A stretch of 62,778 bases of DNA from Anaerolineae bacterium (GTDB taxonomy: Bacteria > Chloroflexota > Anaerolineae > UBA4142 > SHND01), in NCBI GenBank assembly GCA_021463195.1, contig JAJTXZ010000022.1, positions 1 to 62,778 of the forward strand, read 5' to 3'. Position numbers and translations under genes: made by a program. The first letter of the stretch is position 1. Every line of letters starts with the position of its first letter. Below, piece by piece: positions 44,901 through 54,032 of the stretch. The notes under the pieces are model-generated. The model was not told the origin of the DNA. It did not search any database and saw only the letters and a program-made list of their open reading frames with translations.

Positions 44901-46318
44901 GCGCGATTACCGATACGCCAACGGCGACGGGAACTGTCGCCACGGCTACGACAACAGCAACGGCGGCGCTTGGCACGGCAACGTCAACTGAAACGACGCA
45001 ACCCTCCGTCACTCCAGCAGCGTTCGTGACAAATACGCCGACGTCCGACGCATCCGCGACAGCAGCTATCGCGACGCAAACCGCGAGCATTCTCGCCTTG
45101 ACGCCGGGCGCGCTTGAAACCGCTATCGCGCAAACGCAAATCGCCGTGGCGATAACGTCGCCAACACGAGCGGCATTGGCGCTCACCGAAACGCCGGGCG
45201 TAGCCACGCCCGCAGGCGCAGGGGTTGGCACGCCGACGCCCACTCCAACGTCCACCAACGCGGGCGGCTCGCGCTTGGGCGTCGCGGGAGATTTTCCATT
45301 TATCAATATCGGCGGACTCGGCGCTTTTAATATGAATTGGTGGGTTGAAAATGTGAGAACACCTACGCAGGCGTTTAGCGGCGGGTTGGCGAAAACGCTG
45401 CCGAATCTTTTGCTCGCGCTCCTTTTGGCGCTATTGTTCGGCTTTTTCGGCACGCTGCAAAGCAACACAATGGAGCAGCACGAAGAGGAAATTAGCGGAT
45501 GGTTTATGCCGCTTACGCGACCGCTGGGCGCCCTCATCGCCGCCGGCGCCGCTTTTAGCGCCAATCTCTCGGCGCGCGGCTTGAGCTGGCTGTTCGAAGC
45601 GTTCAAATTGCTTGGCGTGCTTTTTATACTCGGCGCGATTTTTTCGTTCCTCGACCCGAATTTCAGTTTTACCCATCCGGGTTGGCTGCTAATGATTGCA
45701 TCGGTGATGCTCAGCGTTGGCTTGATTGGTCTGATTGACGATGTAGCGATCGTGCTTTATTCACGACGCAACGGCGGCGGCGGCGAAATCGGCTTGAACG
45801 GCAGCAACGCCGCGATTGCGCTCGGCTCGATGGTGTTTTCACGACTCGTGGGTTTGGCGCCCGGCATTATCTTTGGCAGCGCGGGCAGCGCGCATGGCGA
45901 ATTGCGCGGCAGACCGTTGACGCAGAGTTTATTGGGCATTGGCGCCGTAGCAGGCGTCGCGGGTTTGGCGTGGCTCGCTTCGGCATTCATCCCTACGACC
46001 ACCGGCGCGAGCTTGTGGTTTGCCACGCTAATCATTTTGATTTTCGCCGTCGGCATTCAGACGCTCTTTTTTGAATTGCTGCCCATGCCGGGCAACATGG
46101 GCAGCGCCATTTTCAAACAGCGCAAAGGATTGTGGATCGTCGGTTTTGCGACTGCGGCATTTCTATTCATCCAAACACAGCTGAATCCTGACGGCAATTT
46201 TATCGGCGCATTCAATCGGCCGAATATGCAAATGCTAGCGTTGCTCACAGCCGTCTTTTGCGTCCTCAGCGGCGGCGTGTGGTTCTTTTTCTGGAATCGC
46301 GACCGCAAAAAAGCATGA
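41945..46318 (+). CDS. Surface beta-helix protein fused to a polytopic membrane domain
   Basis: A 1457-residue protein. Residues about 13-35 are a signal or anchor helix. Residues about 40-160 resemble a DUF11-type repeat (TRYRILNHGPAAATRVTFRL). A CSLREX-type element (DTADTDDGDCNGASGDCTLR) follows, then a right-handed beta-helix region to about residue 840 (many GNxIxGNxIG rungs). Residues about 850-1105 are a Thr/Pro/Ala-rich stalk. From about 1145 to the end there are roughly eight hydrophobic spans with TLFFELLPMPGNMG, similar to the motif that names FGLLP-motif membrane proteins. The beta-helix would project from the cell on a glycosylatable stalk (inference). The gene stands alone, ending at a perfect terminator palindrome. 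Confidence 0.8.
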   Translation: MKSETTHYARRRHLAIAIGVTFVFFLFAPFAKTFAPPTALAETPRADLELTAAFPTAEINADETFVTRYRILNHGPAAATRVTFRLTLPQSVIVESVEAERGQCVKLDASARDALRCDIGRLAAGKTVSIVLNARATDSKATFSLRARVQAKTADANKRNNRVVKNLRVQRRHPPPEAPIILTVNDTADTDDGDCNGASGDCTLREAINVANANLDPDTIGFNFSGVAPYTIALGSALPSLTNRVTIDGTSEPDWVATAPPIVVLNGIGAGSVSGLILDAGSDNSIIKGLVIQNFAEDGIVIRSDDNTIQTNCIGTTFSCADNGDNRNGIVIESGAARNVIGGSRASQARCDGDCNVISSHRAVDFGRGIWIRDSGSVGNTITGNFIGVNWNATLRLPNTIGILIQDASDNIIGGPNHSAGNFEDNVIAGNNSHGIFIRDATATNNKIVGNRIGNEPTEDVNVSNLGVGIELRDSNGNIIGTAAPGEQNTITGNESDAILLNNAKSNSINGNRIGTNAAGDNKIQDSFSADITNAADGILIKEFLGASRDNLILGNVISFNSANGITIQGGANTGNQIRGNFIGVPIAGSISLGNSDNGIDLAATTAATMGTLIGGATLADRNIISDNAGVGISMFRSNGNTVQGNYIGVAADAVTETANGDGGIQLLESSSNLIGDPTVTNGTCDKGCNIIAQNRAEGILIESFDTTPAHFNRIAGNSIYGNALKGISLVPAPNNGNDLQSFQTISIAAAASTTIAGTFTGALGISYRLEFFYNRVAGAPPTPGCDGSGFGEGQIYIGFLDVMGVGAPAPFFYYAPIITAPIGSQVTGTATDLSNLNTSEFSNCVTVEAATATPTITATATNTATPSATATNTPTSSATATNTTTPSATATNTPTSSATATSTTTPSNTPKPTKTYTPTYTPFGPTKTNTVTPTHTPITPTITDTPPSGNNNPTKTFTPATPLIPLDGTPTETPTAIIFTITPGGAITDTPTATGTVATATTTATAALGTATSTETTQPSVTPAAFVTNTPTSDASATAAIATQTASILALTPGALETAIAQTQIAVAITSPTRAALALTETPGVATPAGAGVGTPTPTPTSTNAGGSRLGVAGDFPFINIGGLGAFNMNWWVENVRTPTQAFSGGLAKTLPNLLLALLLALLFGFFGTLQSNTMEQHEEEISGWFMPLTRPLGALIAAGAAFSANLSARGLSWLFEAFKLLGVLFILGAIFSFLDPNFSFTHPGWLLMIASVMLSVGLIGLIDDVAIVLYSRRNGGGGEIGLNGSNAAIALGSMVFSRLVGLAPGIIFGSAGSAHGELRGRPLTQSLLGIGAVAGVAGLAWLASAFIPTTTGASLWFATLIILIFAVGIQTLFFELLPMPGNMGSAIFKQRKGLWIVGFATAAFLFIQTQLNPDGNFIGAFNRPNMQMLALLTAVFCVLSGGVWFFFWNRDRKKA
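44521..44668 (+). repeat. 60-base tandem repeat in the stalk region
   Basis: Two nearly identical 60-base units (44521-44580, 44581-44640) and a partial third, encoding TNTATPSATATNTPTSSATA-like residues. Confidence 0.9.
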
Positions 46319-46331
46319 ATCAAAAGGCGAC

Positions 46332-46363
46332 AAAAAAGCCGCGAGCATGCTCGCGGCTTTTTT
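46332..46363. terminator. Bidirectional terminator palindrome
   Basis: Perfect 32-base palindrome with arms AAAAAAGCCGCGAGCA; serves the fusion-protein gene (+) and the metallopeptidase gene (-). Confidence 0.9.
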
Positions 46364-46383
46364 ATTACAACGTCTGTCACAAC

Positions 46384-46755
46384 TTAATACGCGCCCAATT
46401 CGTGCAACCGCTCATCGCTGATGCCAAAATAGTGCGCCAATTCATGCAACACCGTATGACGAATACCGGCGCGAATCGCTTCATCCGCGCGATAATGACT
46501 CAAGATCGGTTGTCGGTAAATGCTAATCAAATCCGGCGCGACGTTTCCATAATCGTGCGTGCGATTCGTGAGCGGGATGCCGTGATAAAAACCCAAGAGT
46601 TCGTAACGATTGCGGAGATGCGCCAATTCTAGCGTCCACGCGTCGGGGAATTCTTCCACCACAATCGCCAAATTTTCAATGCGCGCGCGAAAGGATTCGG
46701 GCAGCTGCGCGACGGTTTCATCCACGATTCGTTCAAACTCCTCGCGCGTAATCAT
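46384..46755 (-). CDS. Small zincin-type metallopeptidase family protein
   Basis: A 123-residue protein with the zinc-binding HExxH as TVLHELAHYFGISDERL near the C-terminus and the ITREEFERIVDETVAQLPE start typical of the minimal metallopeptidase family (formerly DUF1025). The physiological substrate is unknown. It ends next to a bidirectional terminator and lies 2 bases downstream of the carboxypeptidase gene, so the two are probably co-transcribed. Confidence 0.85.
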   Translation of the reverse strand: MITREEFERIVDETVAQLPESFRARIENLAIVVEEFPDAWTLELAHLRNRYELLGFYHGIPLTNRTHDYGNVAPDLISIYRQPILSHYRADEAIRAGIRHTVLHELAHYFGISDERLHELGAY

Positions 46756-46757
46756 CT

Positions 46758-48593
46758 TTATTGAATGCCTTCAAAGCGAATGGAATCCACGCCGCACTCG
46801 ACCAAACTCTCCTTGCCCATATCGGCGCATTCCACTTGCAAACGAATCGTCTGCCCTTTGAACGCGGTAAGATCAAAGGTATAGGGAAGCCAATTCGCAT
46901 TGTCATTCTGTTTGTTGCCGCGCTCTTCATAGAGCGTCTGCGTCGTATCGCCAATGACGCGCACCCGAAAATAATCGCGCCGATTTGAGTTGTTGCCGTG
47001 CGCCATGTAGGCGGCAAACGAGAGCGTGATTTCAGAATACGCATTGTCCAGCGCAATCGCGCCGCTGCGCGCTGTCGTCACCCCGCCATCTACATCGAAA
47101 TCCGTCGCGCGCGCGCCCGCTTTGCGTCCCGTCACCAAAGCTTTTCTGTCCGAATCCGCCTTCCCAACTTGTTTCGCGCCGCCCGCATACGTCGGTCGCG
47201 GCTTGCCAATCTGCCACGCGCCGCGCGTGGCCGTATCCGTGCCATCAGCGTTGATCGTCCACGTGACCGCGCCCTCGAATTTTTCGTCGTACAAATTCGT
47301 CGTCGTCAAACCGCAATATTGATTTTCTTTGCCAATCGCGCGAAAAGGACAATTCGCATATTCGAGCAGATAGAGCAGCGCTTGCCGATTCCGCGCCGTC
47401 TCTTGCGGAATCACGTCATCGGGCGGATAAAAACCGCCGAACGCGGAAGAGGTCGGATACATCTCGAATGTATAATTGAAAATTTTATGTACGCCGTACA
47501 GCCAATCATCAATCGTGCCATCCGTGATATACAAATCGGATGCCTGTTCGGGCGTATAGTTATTCGTTTTCGCCATCGCCTTGCCCATCGTCACCAGAAC
47601 ATCCCAATCATCTTGCGTCATATCGGACGGCACATCCGTCATCGTGTAGCCATAGGGCCACAACACCAATTCGCTATAGGTATGAAAATCAATCGCCGTC
47701 GTGATTTGCTGCGCGCCATTGACGACGCGGCTGTTCACAAAATCGCGCACGCGCCGCGTTTCGGGCGCCGAAAAGGCGGACGCGCCGCGATACGTTTCGC
47801 TGGCGGGATTATTACTGCTGCCGCCGCAGCAGCCAAACTTGTAGCCCCAATTCCGATTCAAATCTGTGCCAATCGCAGGCGTATTATCGTTGGGTTGACG
47901 ATTCTTGCGCCAACTGCGATACGAACCAGTCGCAATATCGTACTCGCCGCCGTCGGGATTCATATCAAAGACAATCCAGATTTCGCGCGAATCCACCAAA
48001 TGCGTAATCGTCGGATCAATGCCGTACTCACTGGTCAACGTTTTCAGCGTATAGAGCGCCATCTCCACCGTGAGATGTTCGCGCGCGTGCTGGTGATGCG
48101 TGAGCAAGACTTCGGGTTCGGCTTCATCCGCGCCGACGTTATCCGAAATTTTGCCCGCCCAAATTTCGCGCCCCTGCTCCGATTGTCCGAGCGAAAAAAG
48201 CGAAAAAATCGCGGGATGCGCGGCGGCAGTTTGCTGCAACGCGGCGACCATTTCATCGTAATTATGAAAAGCGGAATCGGCGCCGGGGAAATCTTGCGGC
48301 GCTAAAAATTCAGACGGCGGCGTTTGCGCGTCCAAACCGAGCGCGCGCAGCGCGGCGACTTCGGAAGGCAACGCTTCCACCAAAACATAATCGTGGCCCG
48401 CTTCGACAATCAACGCGCCCGTTTGCGTGATGGCGTTGCGCTGCGCGACCGTGACAACTTTTGGAATATAAAAGACTTGGGCGCGTGGCTCCGGCTCGGG
48501 GTCGGATGCCAAAACGCCGCCCACGCTCAAGCTAACGAGCAAAACGCTCAACCACAAACTGCGCGTCAGAAATTTAAAGAGTGTGATTTTCAT
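46758..48593 (-). CDS. Secreted M14 zinc carboxypeptidase
   Basis: A 611-residue exported protein. The start at 48593 gives a signal peptide ([20 protein letters not shown] to LAS); a longer frame to 48773 has no family support. The peptidase domain shows zinc ligands in [13 protein letters not shown] (HxxE), the [14 protein letters not shown] segment, [13 protein letters not shown], and a later His in [19 protein letters not shown]; the catalytic Glu is expected in [10 protein letters not shown]-terminal beta-sandwich of about 150 residues ([12 protein letters not shown] to the end) probably binds carbohydrate or protein. It degrades extracellular peptides (inference). Confidence 0.92.
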   Translation of the reverse strand: MKITLFKFLTRSLWLSVLLVSLSVGGVLASDPEPEPRAQVFYIPKVVTVAQRNAITQTGALIVEAGHDYVLVEALPSEVAALRALGLDAQTPPSEFLAPQDFPGADSAFHNYDEMVAALQQTAAAHPAIFSLFSLGQSEQGREIWAGKISDNVGADEAEPEVLLTHHQHAREHLTVEMALYTLKTLTSEYGIDPTITHLVDSREIWIVFDMNPDGGEYDIATGSYRSWRKNRQPNDNTPAIGTDLNRNWGYKFGCCGGSSNNPASETYRGASAFSAPETRRVRDFVNSRVVNGAQQITTAIDFHTYSELVLWPYGYTMTDVPSDMTQDDWDVLVTMGKAMAKTNNYTPEQASDLYITDGTIDDWLYGVHKIFNYTFEMYPTSSAFGGFYPPDDVIPQETARNRQALLYLLEYANCPFRAIGKENQYCGLTTTNLYDEKFEGAVTWTINADGTDTATRGAWQIGKPRPTYAGGAKQVGKADSDRKALVTGRKAGARATDFDVDGGVTTARSGAIALDNAYSEITLSFAAYMAHGNNSNRRDYFRVRVIGDTTQTLYEERGNKQNDNANWLPYTFDLTAFKGQTIRLQVECADMGKESLVECGVDSIRFEGIQ

Positions 48594-48846
48594 AAATGGA
48601 TTCCTCTGATAACGCCTTGCCAATTCCAGAAAACGCGTCGCGCGCAGAAAAAATATCCCCATCATTCCGCGCTGCGGCACAGTATACCAAAAAATCCGAG
48701 AACTTGTTGCGAGCGAATCCACTTCGCGCCAACAAAAGCGCGAAACGTCTCTGCGGACGTTTTCGCATGCCAATCTGCGAATGCGCTTGATTCGCCACAG
48801 ACTTGGCGTGCTTGCTGCCGCGCTTTCCGGTTTGGTCTAGAGTACA

Positions 48847-48880
48847 AGACCCTTTGGATTTCCGAAAACCCAAAGGGTCT
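48847..48880. repeat. Palindromic repeat, copy D
   Basis: AGACCCTTTGGATTT and near-complement; lies just downstream of the BTAD regulator gene. Confidence 0.75.
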
Positions 48881-48885
48881 GTCTC

Positions 48886-51744
48886 CTAAATCAAATGTTG
48901 CGTTTCCAATTCCGCCAGCAGGCGTTCGCTCGACGCGCGCGCGGCGGCGCTCAAACTCGGCTGCGCGAACGCCAACAGCGCGACGGCGGATTCAAGATTC
49001 TGCGCCCGCGCCTCGAGCGCGGCGAGCGTGGCAAGAATTTCGACGCTGCGCCGCGTCATGCCGCTCGCGCGCGCGATTTGCAATTCTTGGCGCAAATAAC
49101 TGCGCGCCGCATCAAGTTCACCGCGCGCCAGCGCGTTCGCGCCGAGATTGTCCAGCATCGTCATCGCGCCCCACGCGTCGCCCAACTCGCAGCACAGCGC
49201 CAACGCCTCCTGATACAACTGTTCCGCGCGCGCGTAATCCGCTTGCTGATACGCCAGATAGCCCAGATTATTCAAACAAATCGCAAGGCCGAGCCGATTG
49301 TCCAATTCGCGAAAAATGCTCATGCTCTCGTGATAGCGCCGTTCCGCTGCGCGCGCGTCGCCCGCCGCGCGGTGGATGTTGGCGAGATTGATGAGCGTTT
49401 GCGCCGCGCCGGGCAAATCGCCGAGCGCGCGGCGCATGACCAAACTCGCCTCGACGTTTGTGCGCGCGGCAGACGGGTCGCCCTGCGTGTACAAGAGATT
49501 GCCCAAGTTATTTAACGCGCGCGCCATGCCCCATTCGTCCTCCGCTTGGCAGGCGAGAGCATAACTCTCTTGGAAACACTGCTGCGCGCGCGTCGGGTCG
49601 CCCGTGCGCTCGGCAATCGTCCCCAGATTGTCCAACACAAAGGCGCGCGCCTGCGGCGTCGCCACAAGGTCGCGCGCCTCGAGCAGCAGATCACGCGCGC
49701 GCGCAAAATCGGCGAGACGCGCGCCAAAGACAGCTTGCCATGTCAGGACGATGCCGCGCGTTTCGCCGCGCGGCAAAACGTTTGCCGCGCGCGCCATCCT
49801 CTCGGCGCCTTCGCGCGCCCAGTTGCGCGTTTCGTAAAAAATCGCCAACCCTTCCACCGCGCGCGCAATGTTGGTTTCGTCTCGACATTCGATTGCCCAA
49901 TCCCACGCCGCGCGCAGATTATCCATGTCCTGGGCAACCTCATCCAGCGCGACGCGTTCGGCGCGCTGGATGAGGCGCGCGCGCTGCGCGACGTATGCGG
50001 CAAAGTAATGCGCGTGCGCGTCGCGCGTATCGCGCAAGGCATCTGCGTCCAATTTTTCAGCGGCATAATGACGAATCGTTTCCAGCATGGCGTAGCGCCC
50101 CGCGCCGTCGTGCGCGACCAGCGCCTTGCCGACGAACGCCAAGAGCTGCGCGTACGACGCGCCCGCGATCTGTTCGGCGGCGGCGAGCCGAAAACCGCCG
50201 CGCAGCGCCGCCAAGCGGCTCAACGTCACGCGTTCGGACGCGTCCAATAGCTGCCAGGCATAATCGAACGCCGCGCGCAAATTGCGCTCCTGTTCCGGCG
50301 CATCGCGCAGCGTGGCTGCGAGAAAATCGAGATTGTGCGCGAGGGCGTCGGCGATATCGGCGCAGGTTAAAGCTTGCGCCGCCGGAGTGAATTCGATGTC
50401 GGGCGACAAAGCCGCCGCGAATTCGCCGATGCGCTCAAGGTGCGGCGCAGCGCTTGCCGCCGGCGCAGAACGCGCGCGGGCGCGGCGCGCGCTGTGGATG
50501 AACAGGCGCGGCGCGTCGGATGCGGGCAAACCGCGCACTTTGTACACCCATTCGGTTTGCAGGTTCAAACGCGCGCGGCTCGTGGCGAGAATTTTTACGT
50601 CGGGCGCGTCTTGCAGCAACGCGGCAAATTCCGCCGCGCCGGCGAGCGCGGATTCGACATTGTCCAAAACCAACAGCATTTCTTTGCCGCGCAAATAGCG
50701 CTGCAATTGCGCGCGCGGTTTGCCCATGCCCGACGCGAGTCCAAGTTGTTGCGCCAGCGTTAGCGTCAGCATTTCGGGCGCGGTCACCCCCGTCAGGTCG
50801 AGCCAGCGCGCGCCGTTGATAAAGAATTCGACGGATTGCGCGGCGGTTTGCCGCGCGAGCCGCGTTTTGCCCACACCGCCTGGTCCGACGAGGGTAACGA
50901 GCCGACACTCTGGGTTGGCGAGCAGCGCGGCGAGGTCATCGAGTTCTTGACTGCGTCCGATAAAGGGAGTGAACGGAGCGGGCAAATTGTGACGCGGCGC
51001 GTTTTGCGCGGCGTAGAGCCGTTCCCACAGCGCGGTCGTTTCAGCGGACGGGGCAACGTCCAATTCGTCGCGCAAGACGCGTTGACAAATTTTGTATTGG
51101 GCGAGCGCGGCGGCGCGCTGTCCGCTGCGCGCGAGCAAGCGCATCATGCGGCGATGCGCTTGCTCGCGCCAGGGGTCGAGCGCGAGCAATTTTCGCAATG
51201 CCGCGAGCGCGCGGGACAATTCGCGGCGCCGTTCGTATTCATCCGCCAAAAGGAGCAGCGAGTCCACCACCGTTGCACGCAAGCACGCGCGTATTAGATG
51301 CAGCCACTCGTTAAACAACACGTTGCCAGAGAGCTCGAGGTCGGCGAGCAGGTCGCCGCGATACAAGTCCACCACGCGTTCGCGCAGGGCGAGCATTTCC
51401 GGCGAAAGGGTTGCGTGTCCGTCCGCGAGTTGGGGGTCCAACAGTTCTTGCGCGTCGAGCCAGACCTCGGAGTTGGTTTGCCACGCGACGGTGAGACGGT
51501 CGGCGGTGAAAACGTTTGTCTCGAGCGTCTCGGTGAGATTCCACAAGACGAACCGCAGATTGTCGAGCGCCTTGTGTTCGGTGACATCGGACCAAAAGAG
51601 TCCGGCGAGTTTCGAGCGCGCATGCGCGCCGGGACAGAGCGCGAGATAGGTGAGTAGCGCCAGCACCTTGCGACTCTTGAAAGAGGGCATTGGTTGGCCG
51701 TCGCGTTCGACAGAGGGTGACCCAAACAACCTAATGTAAAGCAT
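48886..51744 (-). CDS. BTAD/SARP-type regulator with NB-ARC ATPase and TPR repeats
   Basis: A 952-residue protein. Residues about 1-100 are a winged-helix-like DNA-binding region (LYIRLFGSPSVERDG, VLALLTYLALCPGAHARSKL). Residues about 100-250 form the bacterial transcriptional activation domain (EWLHLIRACLRATVVDSLLLL, LALDPWREQAHRRMMRLLAR). An NB-ARC-like ATPase follows with Walker A LVGPGGVGKTRLA (about 288) and KEMLLVLDNVESAL. The C-terminal half is TPR (ALNNLGNLLYTQGDPSAART, AICLNNLGYLAYQQADYARA). Such proteins are signal-responsive transcription activators. The start is ATG at 51744 (a TTG two codons earlier is possible). The next gene diverges from it and may be its target (inference). 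Confidence 0.9.
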   Translation of the reverse strand: MLYIRLFGSPSVERDGQPMPSFKSRKVLALLTYLALCPGAHARSKLAGLFWSDVTEHKALDNLRFVLWNLTETLETNVFTADRLTVAWQTNSEVWLDAQELLDPQLADGHATLSPEMLALRERVVDLYRGDLLADLELSGNVLFNEWLHLIRACLRATVVDSLLLLADEYERRRELSRALAALRKLLALDPWREQAHRRMMRLLARSGQRAAALAQYKICQRVLRDELDVAPSAETTALWERLYAAQNAPRHNLPAPFTPFIGRSQELDDLAALLANPECRLVTLVGPGGVGKTRLARQTAAQSVEFFINGARWLDLTGVTAPEMLTLTLAQQLGLASGMGKPRAQLQRYLRGKEMLLVLDNVESALAGAAEFAALLQDAPDVKILATSRARLNLQTEWVYKVRGLPASDAPRLFIHSARRARARSAPAASAAPHLERIGEFAAALSPDIEFTPAAQALTCADIADALAHNLDFLAATLRDAPEQERNLRAAFDYAWQLLDASERVTLSRLAALRGGFRLAAAEQIAGASYAQLLAFVGKALVAHDGAGRYAMLETIRHYAAEKLDADALRDTRDAHAHYFAAYVAQRARLIQRAERVALDEVAQDMDNLRAAWDWAIECRDETNIARAVEGLAIFYETRNWAREGAERMARAANVLPRGETRGIVLTWQAVFGARLADFARARDLLLEARDLVATPQARAFVLDNLGTIAERTGDPTRAQQCFQESYALACQAEDEWGMARALNNLGNLLYTQGDPSAARTNVEASLVMRRALGDLPGAAQTLINLANIHRAAGDARAAERRYHESMSIFRELDNRLGLAICLNNLGYLAYQQADYARAEQLYQEALALCCELGDAWGAMTMLDNLGANALARGELDAARSYLRQELQIARASGMTRRSVEILATLAALEARAQNLESAVALLAFAQPSLSAAARASSERLLAELETQHLI

Positions 51745-51807
51745 AGGCAAGTAAACGCTGGGTAAACGCGAGGCGAATAAAATTTAGAACATTATACACG
51801 AATTCAG

Positions 51808-51847
51808 TCCAGACCCCAAGGGTTTTCGAAAACCCTTGGGGTCTGGA
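51808..51847. repeat. Palindromic repeat, copy E (perfect)
   Basis: A fully symmetrical 40-base palindrome with arms starting TCCAGACCCCAAGGG, the most perfect copy, in the 133-base gap between the BTAD regulator and the divergent secreted-protein gene, 30 bases before the latter's start. Confidence 0.9.
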
Positions 51848-51877
51848 CCAATCTCCAATTCAAGAGGAGGATTCATC

Positions 51878-53332
51878 ATGTCTCGCAAACGCATCGCATC
51901 TCATTTCGCGCGTCTCGCCGCAATCCTCGCATTGTTCGGCGCGCTCGCGCTGGTGAATAGTTCTTGGGCAATCTCGCCCGCCGACGCGGCAGACCTGCTG
52001 CCCGTCAATGGCTTTTTGAATGACGATGGCACGCTGAATCTCGCGTCCGCGCCGCACGGGACGTTTGACCTGCGCGGCTGGAACGTCACGCTCGATGCAG
52101 TACGCGGTCCCGTCCTTGCGCCTGCGGGAAGCGGCGCGCACACGCCCAGCGCGGTTGGCGATTGGTCCGCGCTCGGCTCGAATGGTGTGGGCGGCGGCTC
52201 GCTAAATTACCATGTCTATGCGCTGGCGGTGAGCGGCAGCGACCTGTATGTCGGGGGATTGTTTACTGACGTGAACAACTACGGGGAGACGCTGTATGCG
52301 GCGGATTACATCGCCAAATGGGATGGGATGAACTGGTCGGAGCTCGGCTCGGGTAGTTCGGGCAACGGCTCGCTGAATAGCTATGTCTATGCGCTGGCGG
52401 TGAGCGGCAGCGATCTGTATGTCGGGGGATACTTTACTAACGTGAATAACAGCGGGACGACGCTGACTGCAGCAGATTACATCGCCAAATGGGATGGGAC
52501 GAATTGGTCGGCGCTCGGCTCGGGTAGTTCGGGCGACGGCTCGCTGAATAACTATGTCTATGCGCTGGCGGTGAGCGGCACGAATTTGTATGTCGGGTGA
52601 GACTTTTCTAACGTGAACAACAGCGGGACGACGCTGACTGCAGCAGATTACATCGCCAAATGGGATGGGACGAATTGGTCGGCACTCGGCTCGGGTAGTT
52701 CGGGCGACGGCTCGCTGAATTACTATGTCCGTGCGCTGGCGGTGAGCGGCAGCAACCTATATGTCGGGGGAAATTTTACCAACGTGAACAACGGCGGGAC
52801 GGTGTTGGGCGCGGCGGATCGAGTCGCCAAATGGGATGGGACGAACTGGTCGGCGCTCGGCTCGAATGGTGTGGGCGGCGGCTCGCTGACTAATTGGGTC
52901 TTTGCGCTGGCGGTGGGCGGCAGGGATCTGTATGCTGGGGGACATTTTATTAATGTGAACAACGGCGGGACGTGGCTGGATGCGGCGGATTACATCGCCA
53001 AATATGAAATCAGCGCAATCACCGCCACCGACCTCGCCGCGTTCACCGCGCGCGTCAATGCGCAGCAACATGTCGTCGTGAAATGGCGCACGGGTAACGA
53101 AATGAACCTAGTCGGCTTTAATGTGTATCGCGCGACGAAAAAGAACGGAACATATAAACGGTTGAACAAAGCGTTGATTGCGGCAAAACATCCTGGCGAA
53201 ATTCTCGGCGCGAATTATTCGCGCACGAACAAAAAGGTGAACGCGGGCAAAACCTATTTCTACAAATTGGAACTTGTGCGCGCCAATGGCGCAAGCGAGT
53301 GGAGCGCCGTGCGCCGCGTGACGTTACCGTAG
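51878..53332 (+). pseudogene. Secreted 57-residue-repeat protein interrupted by an in-frame TGA
   Basis: With the TGA at 52598-52600 read through, one frame runs 484 codons. GAGGAGG precedes the ATG at 51878. Residues 1-37 form a signal peptide (LAAILALFGALALVNSSWA). Then come five 57-residue repeats with VYALAVSGSDLYVGGLF, AADYIAKWDG and NWSALGSGSSG, a pattern of beta-propeller-like blades. A C-terminal fibronectin-III-like domain (VVVKWRTGNEMNLVGFNVYR) is followed by a stop. At the third repeat GGA (Gly) of the YVGG motif is replaced by TGA with no frame change. Downstream repeats show no decay, so the mutation is recent, an assembly error, or suppressed. Other genes here use TGA as stop. 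A truncated 240-residue product is possible. Confidence 0.8.
52220..52975 (+). repeat. Tandem 171-base repeats within the secreted-protein gene
   Basis: GCGCTGGCGGTGAGCGGCAG recurs at about 52220, 52391, 52562, 52733 and 52904, exactly 171 bases (57 codons) apart, with high nucleotide identity, indicating recent duplication or gene conversion. Confidence 0.9.
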
Positions 53333-53342
53333 CGCGAAAGGA

Positions 53343-53513
53343 GCGGACAACGGATAAAGAACGGATGCGCGTCACAAATCCGTTCATCCGTTTTCACCAT
53401 CCGTTGGCGGCGCGCGGGCATCACGCGAAAGAGGCGGACAACGGATAAAGAACGGATGCGCGTCACAAATCCGTTCATCCGTTTTCACCATCCGTTGGCA
53501 GCGCGCGGACATC
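53343..53513. repeat. 91-base direct tandem repeat in a 280-base intergenic stretch
   Basis: Two nearly identical units begin at 53343 and 53434 (GCGGACAACGGATAAAGAAC). Each holds inverted CGGAT/ATCCG words. No gene is seen between 53333 and 53612. Confidence 0.85.
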
Positions 53514-53612
53514 TTCAAGTGCTTTTCGCGCTGGCGGCAACGAGAAAATCTGCGAAAAAATAACTTGATTTTATCAACCCTTAAACAGACTCGGATTTCT
53601 ATCGCAGAGCTG

Positions 53613-54032
53613 TCAAGGCGCTTGTTCGCTAAAAAATTCCCGCTTGCGATACACTGTCGCGAGGCATCGGGCGACCAGTTCGCCGCTCGCGCGTTCCGTG
53701 ACCGTGATTTCGTACAACCCTGTCGCGCGCCCAAGCTTGGCTTCGCGCGCTTCGGCGACCAAATGCGCGCCCGCGCCAGTGGCATGCGTGAAACTGATAT
53801 TGACATTCAACGCCACCGCCGTCTGGCCGTGCGAGTTGCCCGCCGCGGCAAAAGCAATGTCCGCCAAACTGAATACAACGCCACCATGCGTCATGCCGTG
53901 AAAATTCAGCATCTCGGATGTGATCACAAGCGAGACGCGGCTATAACCCGGCTCGATGGCTTCAATCTTTGCGCCTAATACGCGCGCATAAGCGTCGGCG
54001 CGAATGCGCGCCTCAATGTGCGGCTCAATCAT
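53613..54032 (-). CDS. PaaI-type hotdog thioesterase
   Basis: A 139-residue protein with the hotdog pattern: long helix LNFHGMTHGGVVFSLADIAFA (catalytic HGG region) and the strand VALNVNISFTHATGAGAHLVA. PaaI-like enzymes hydrolyse acyl-CoA or aryl-CoA thioesters; the substrate is not evident. Its start overlaps the stop of the upstream NUDIX gene by 4 bases, so they are coupled. Confidence 0.88.
   Translation of the reverse strand: MIEPHIEARIRADAYARVLGAKIEAIEPGYSRVSLVITSEMLNFHGMTHGGVVFSLADIAFAAAGNSHGQTAVALNVNISFTHATGAGAHLVAEAREAKLGRATGLYEITVTERASGELVARCLATVYRKREFFSEQAP

Noticed and set aside
46998-48305. A 435-codon open frame opposite the M14 carboxypeptidase gene
   Set aside because: Antisense shadow of a well supported secreted peptidase.
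52598-52600. TGA recoded genome-wide as an amino acid
   Set aside because: Many other genes in the window end in TGA at the expected family length, so TGA is a normal stop here.
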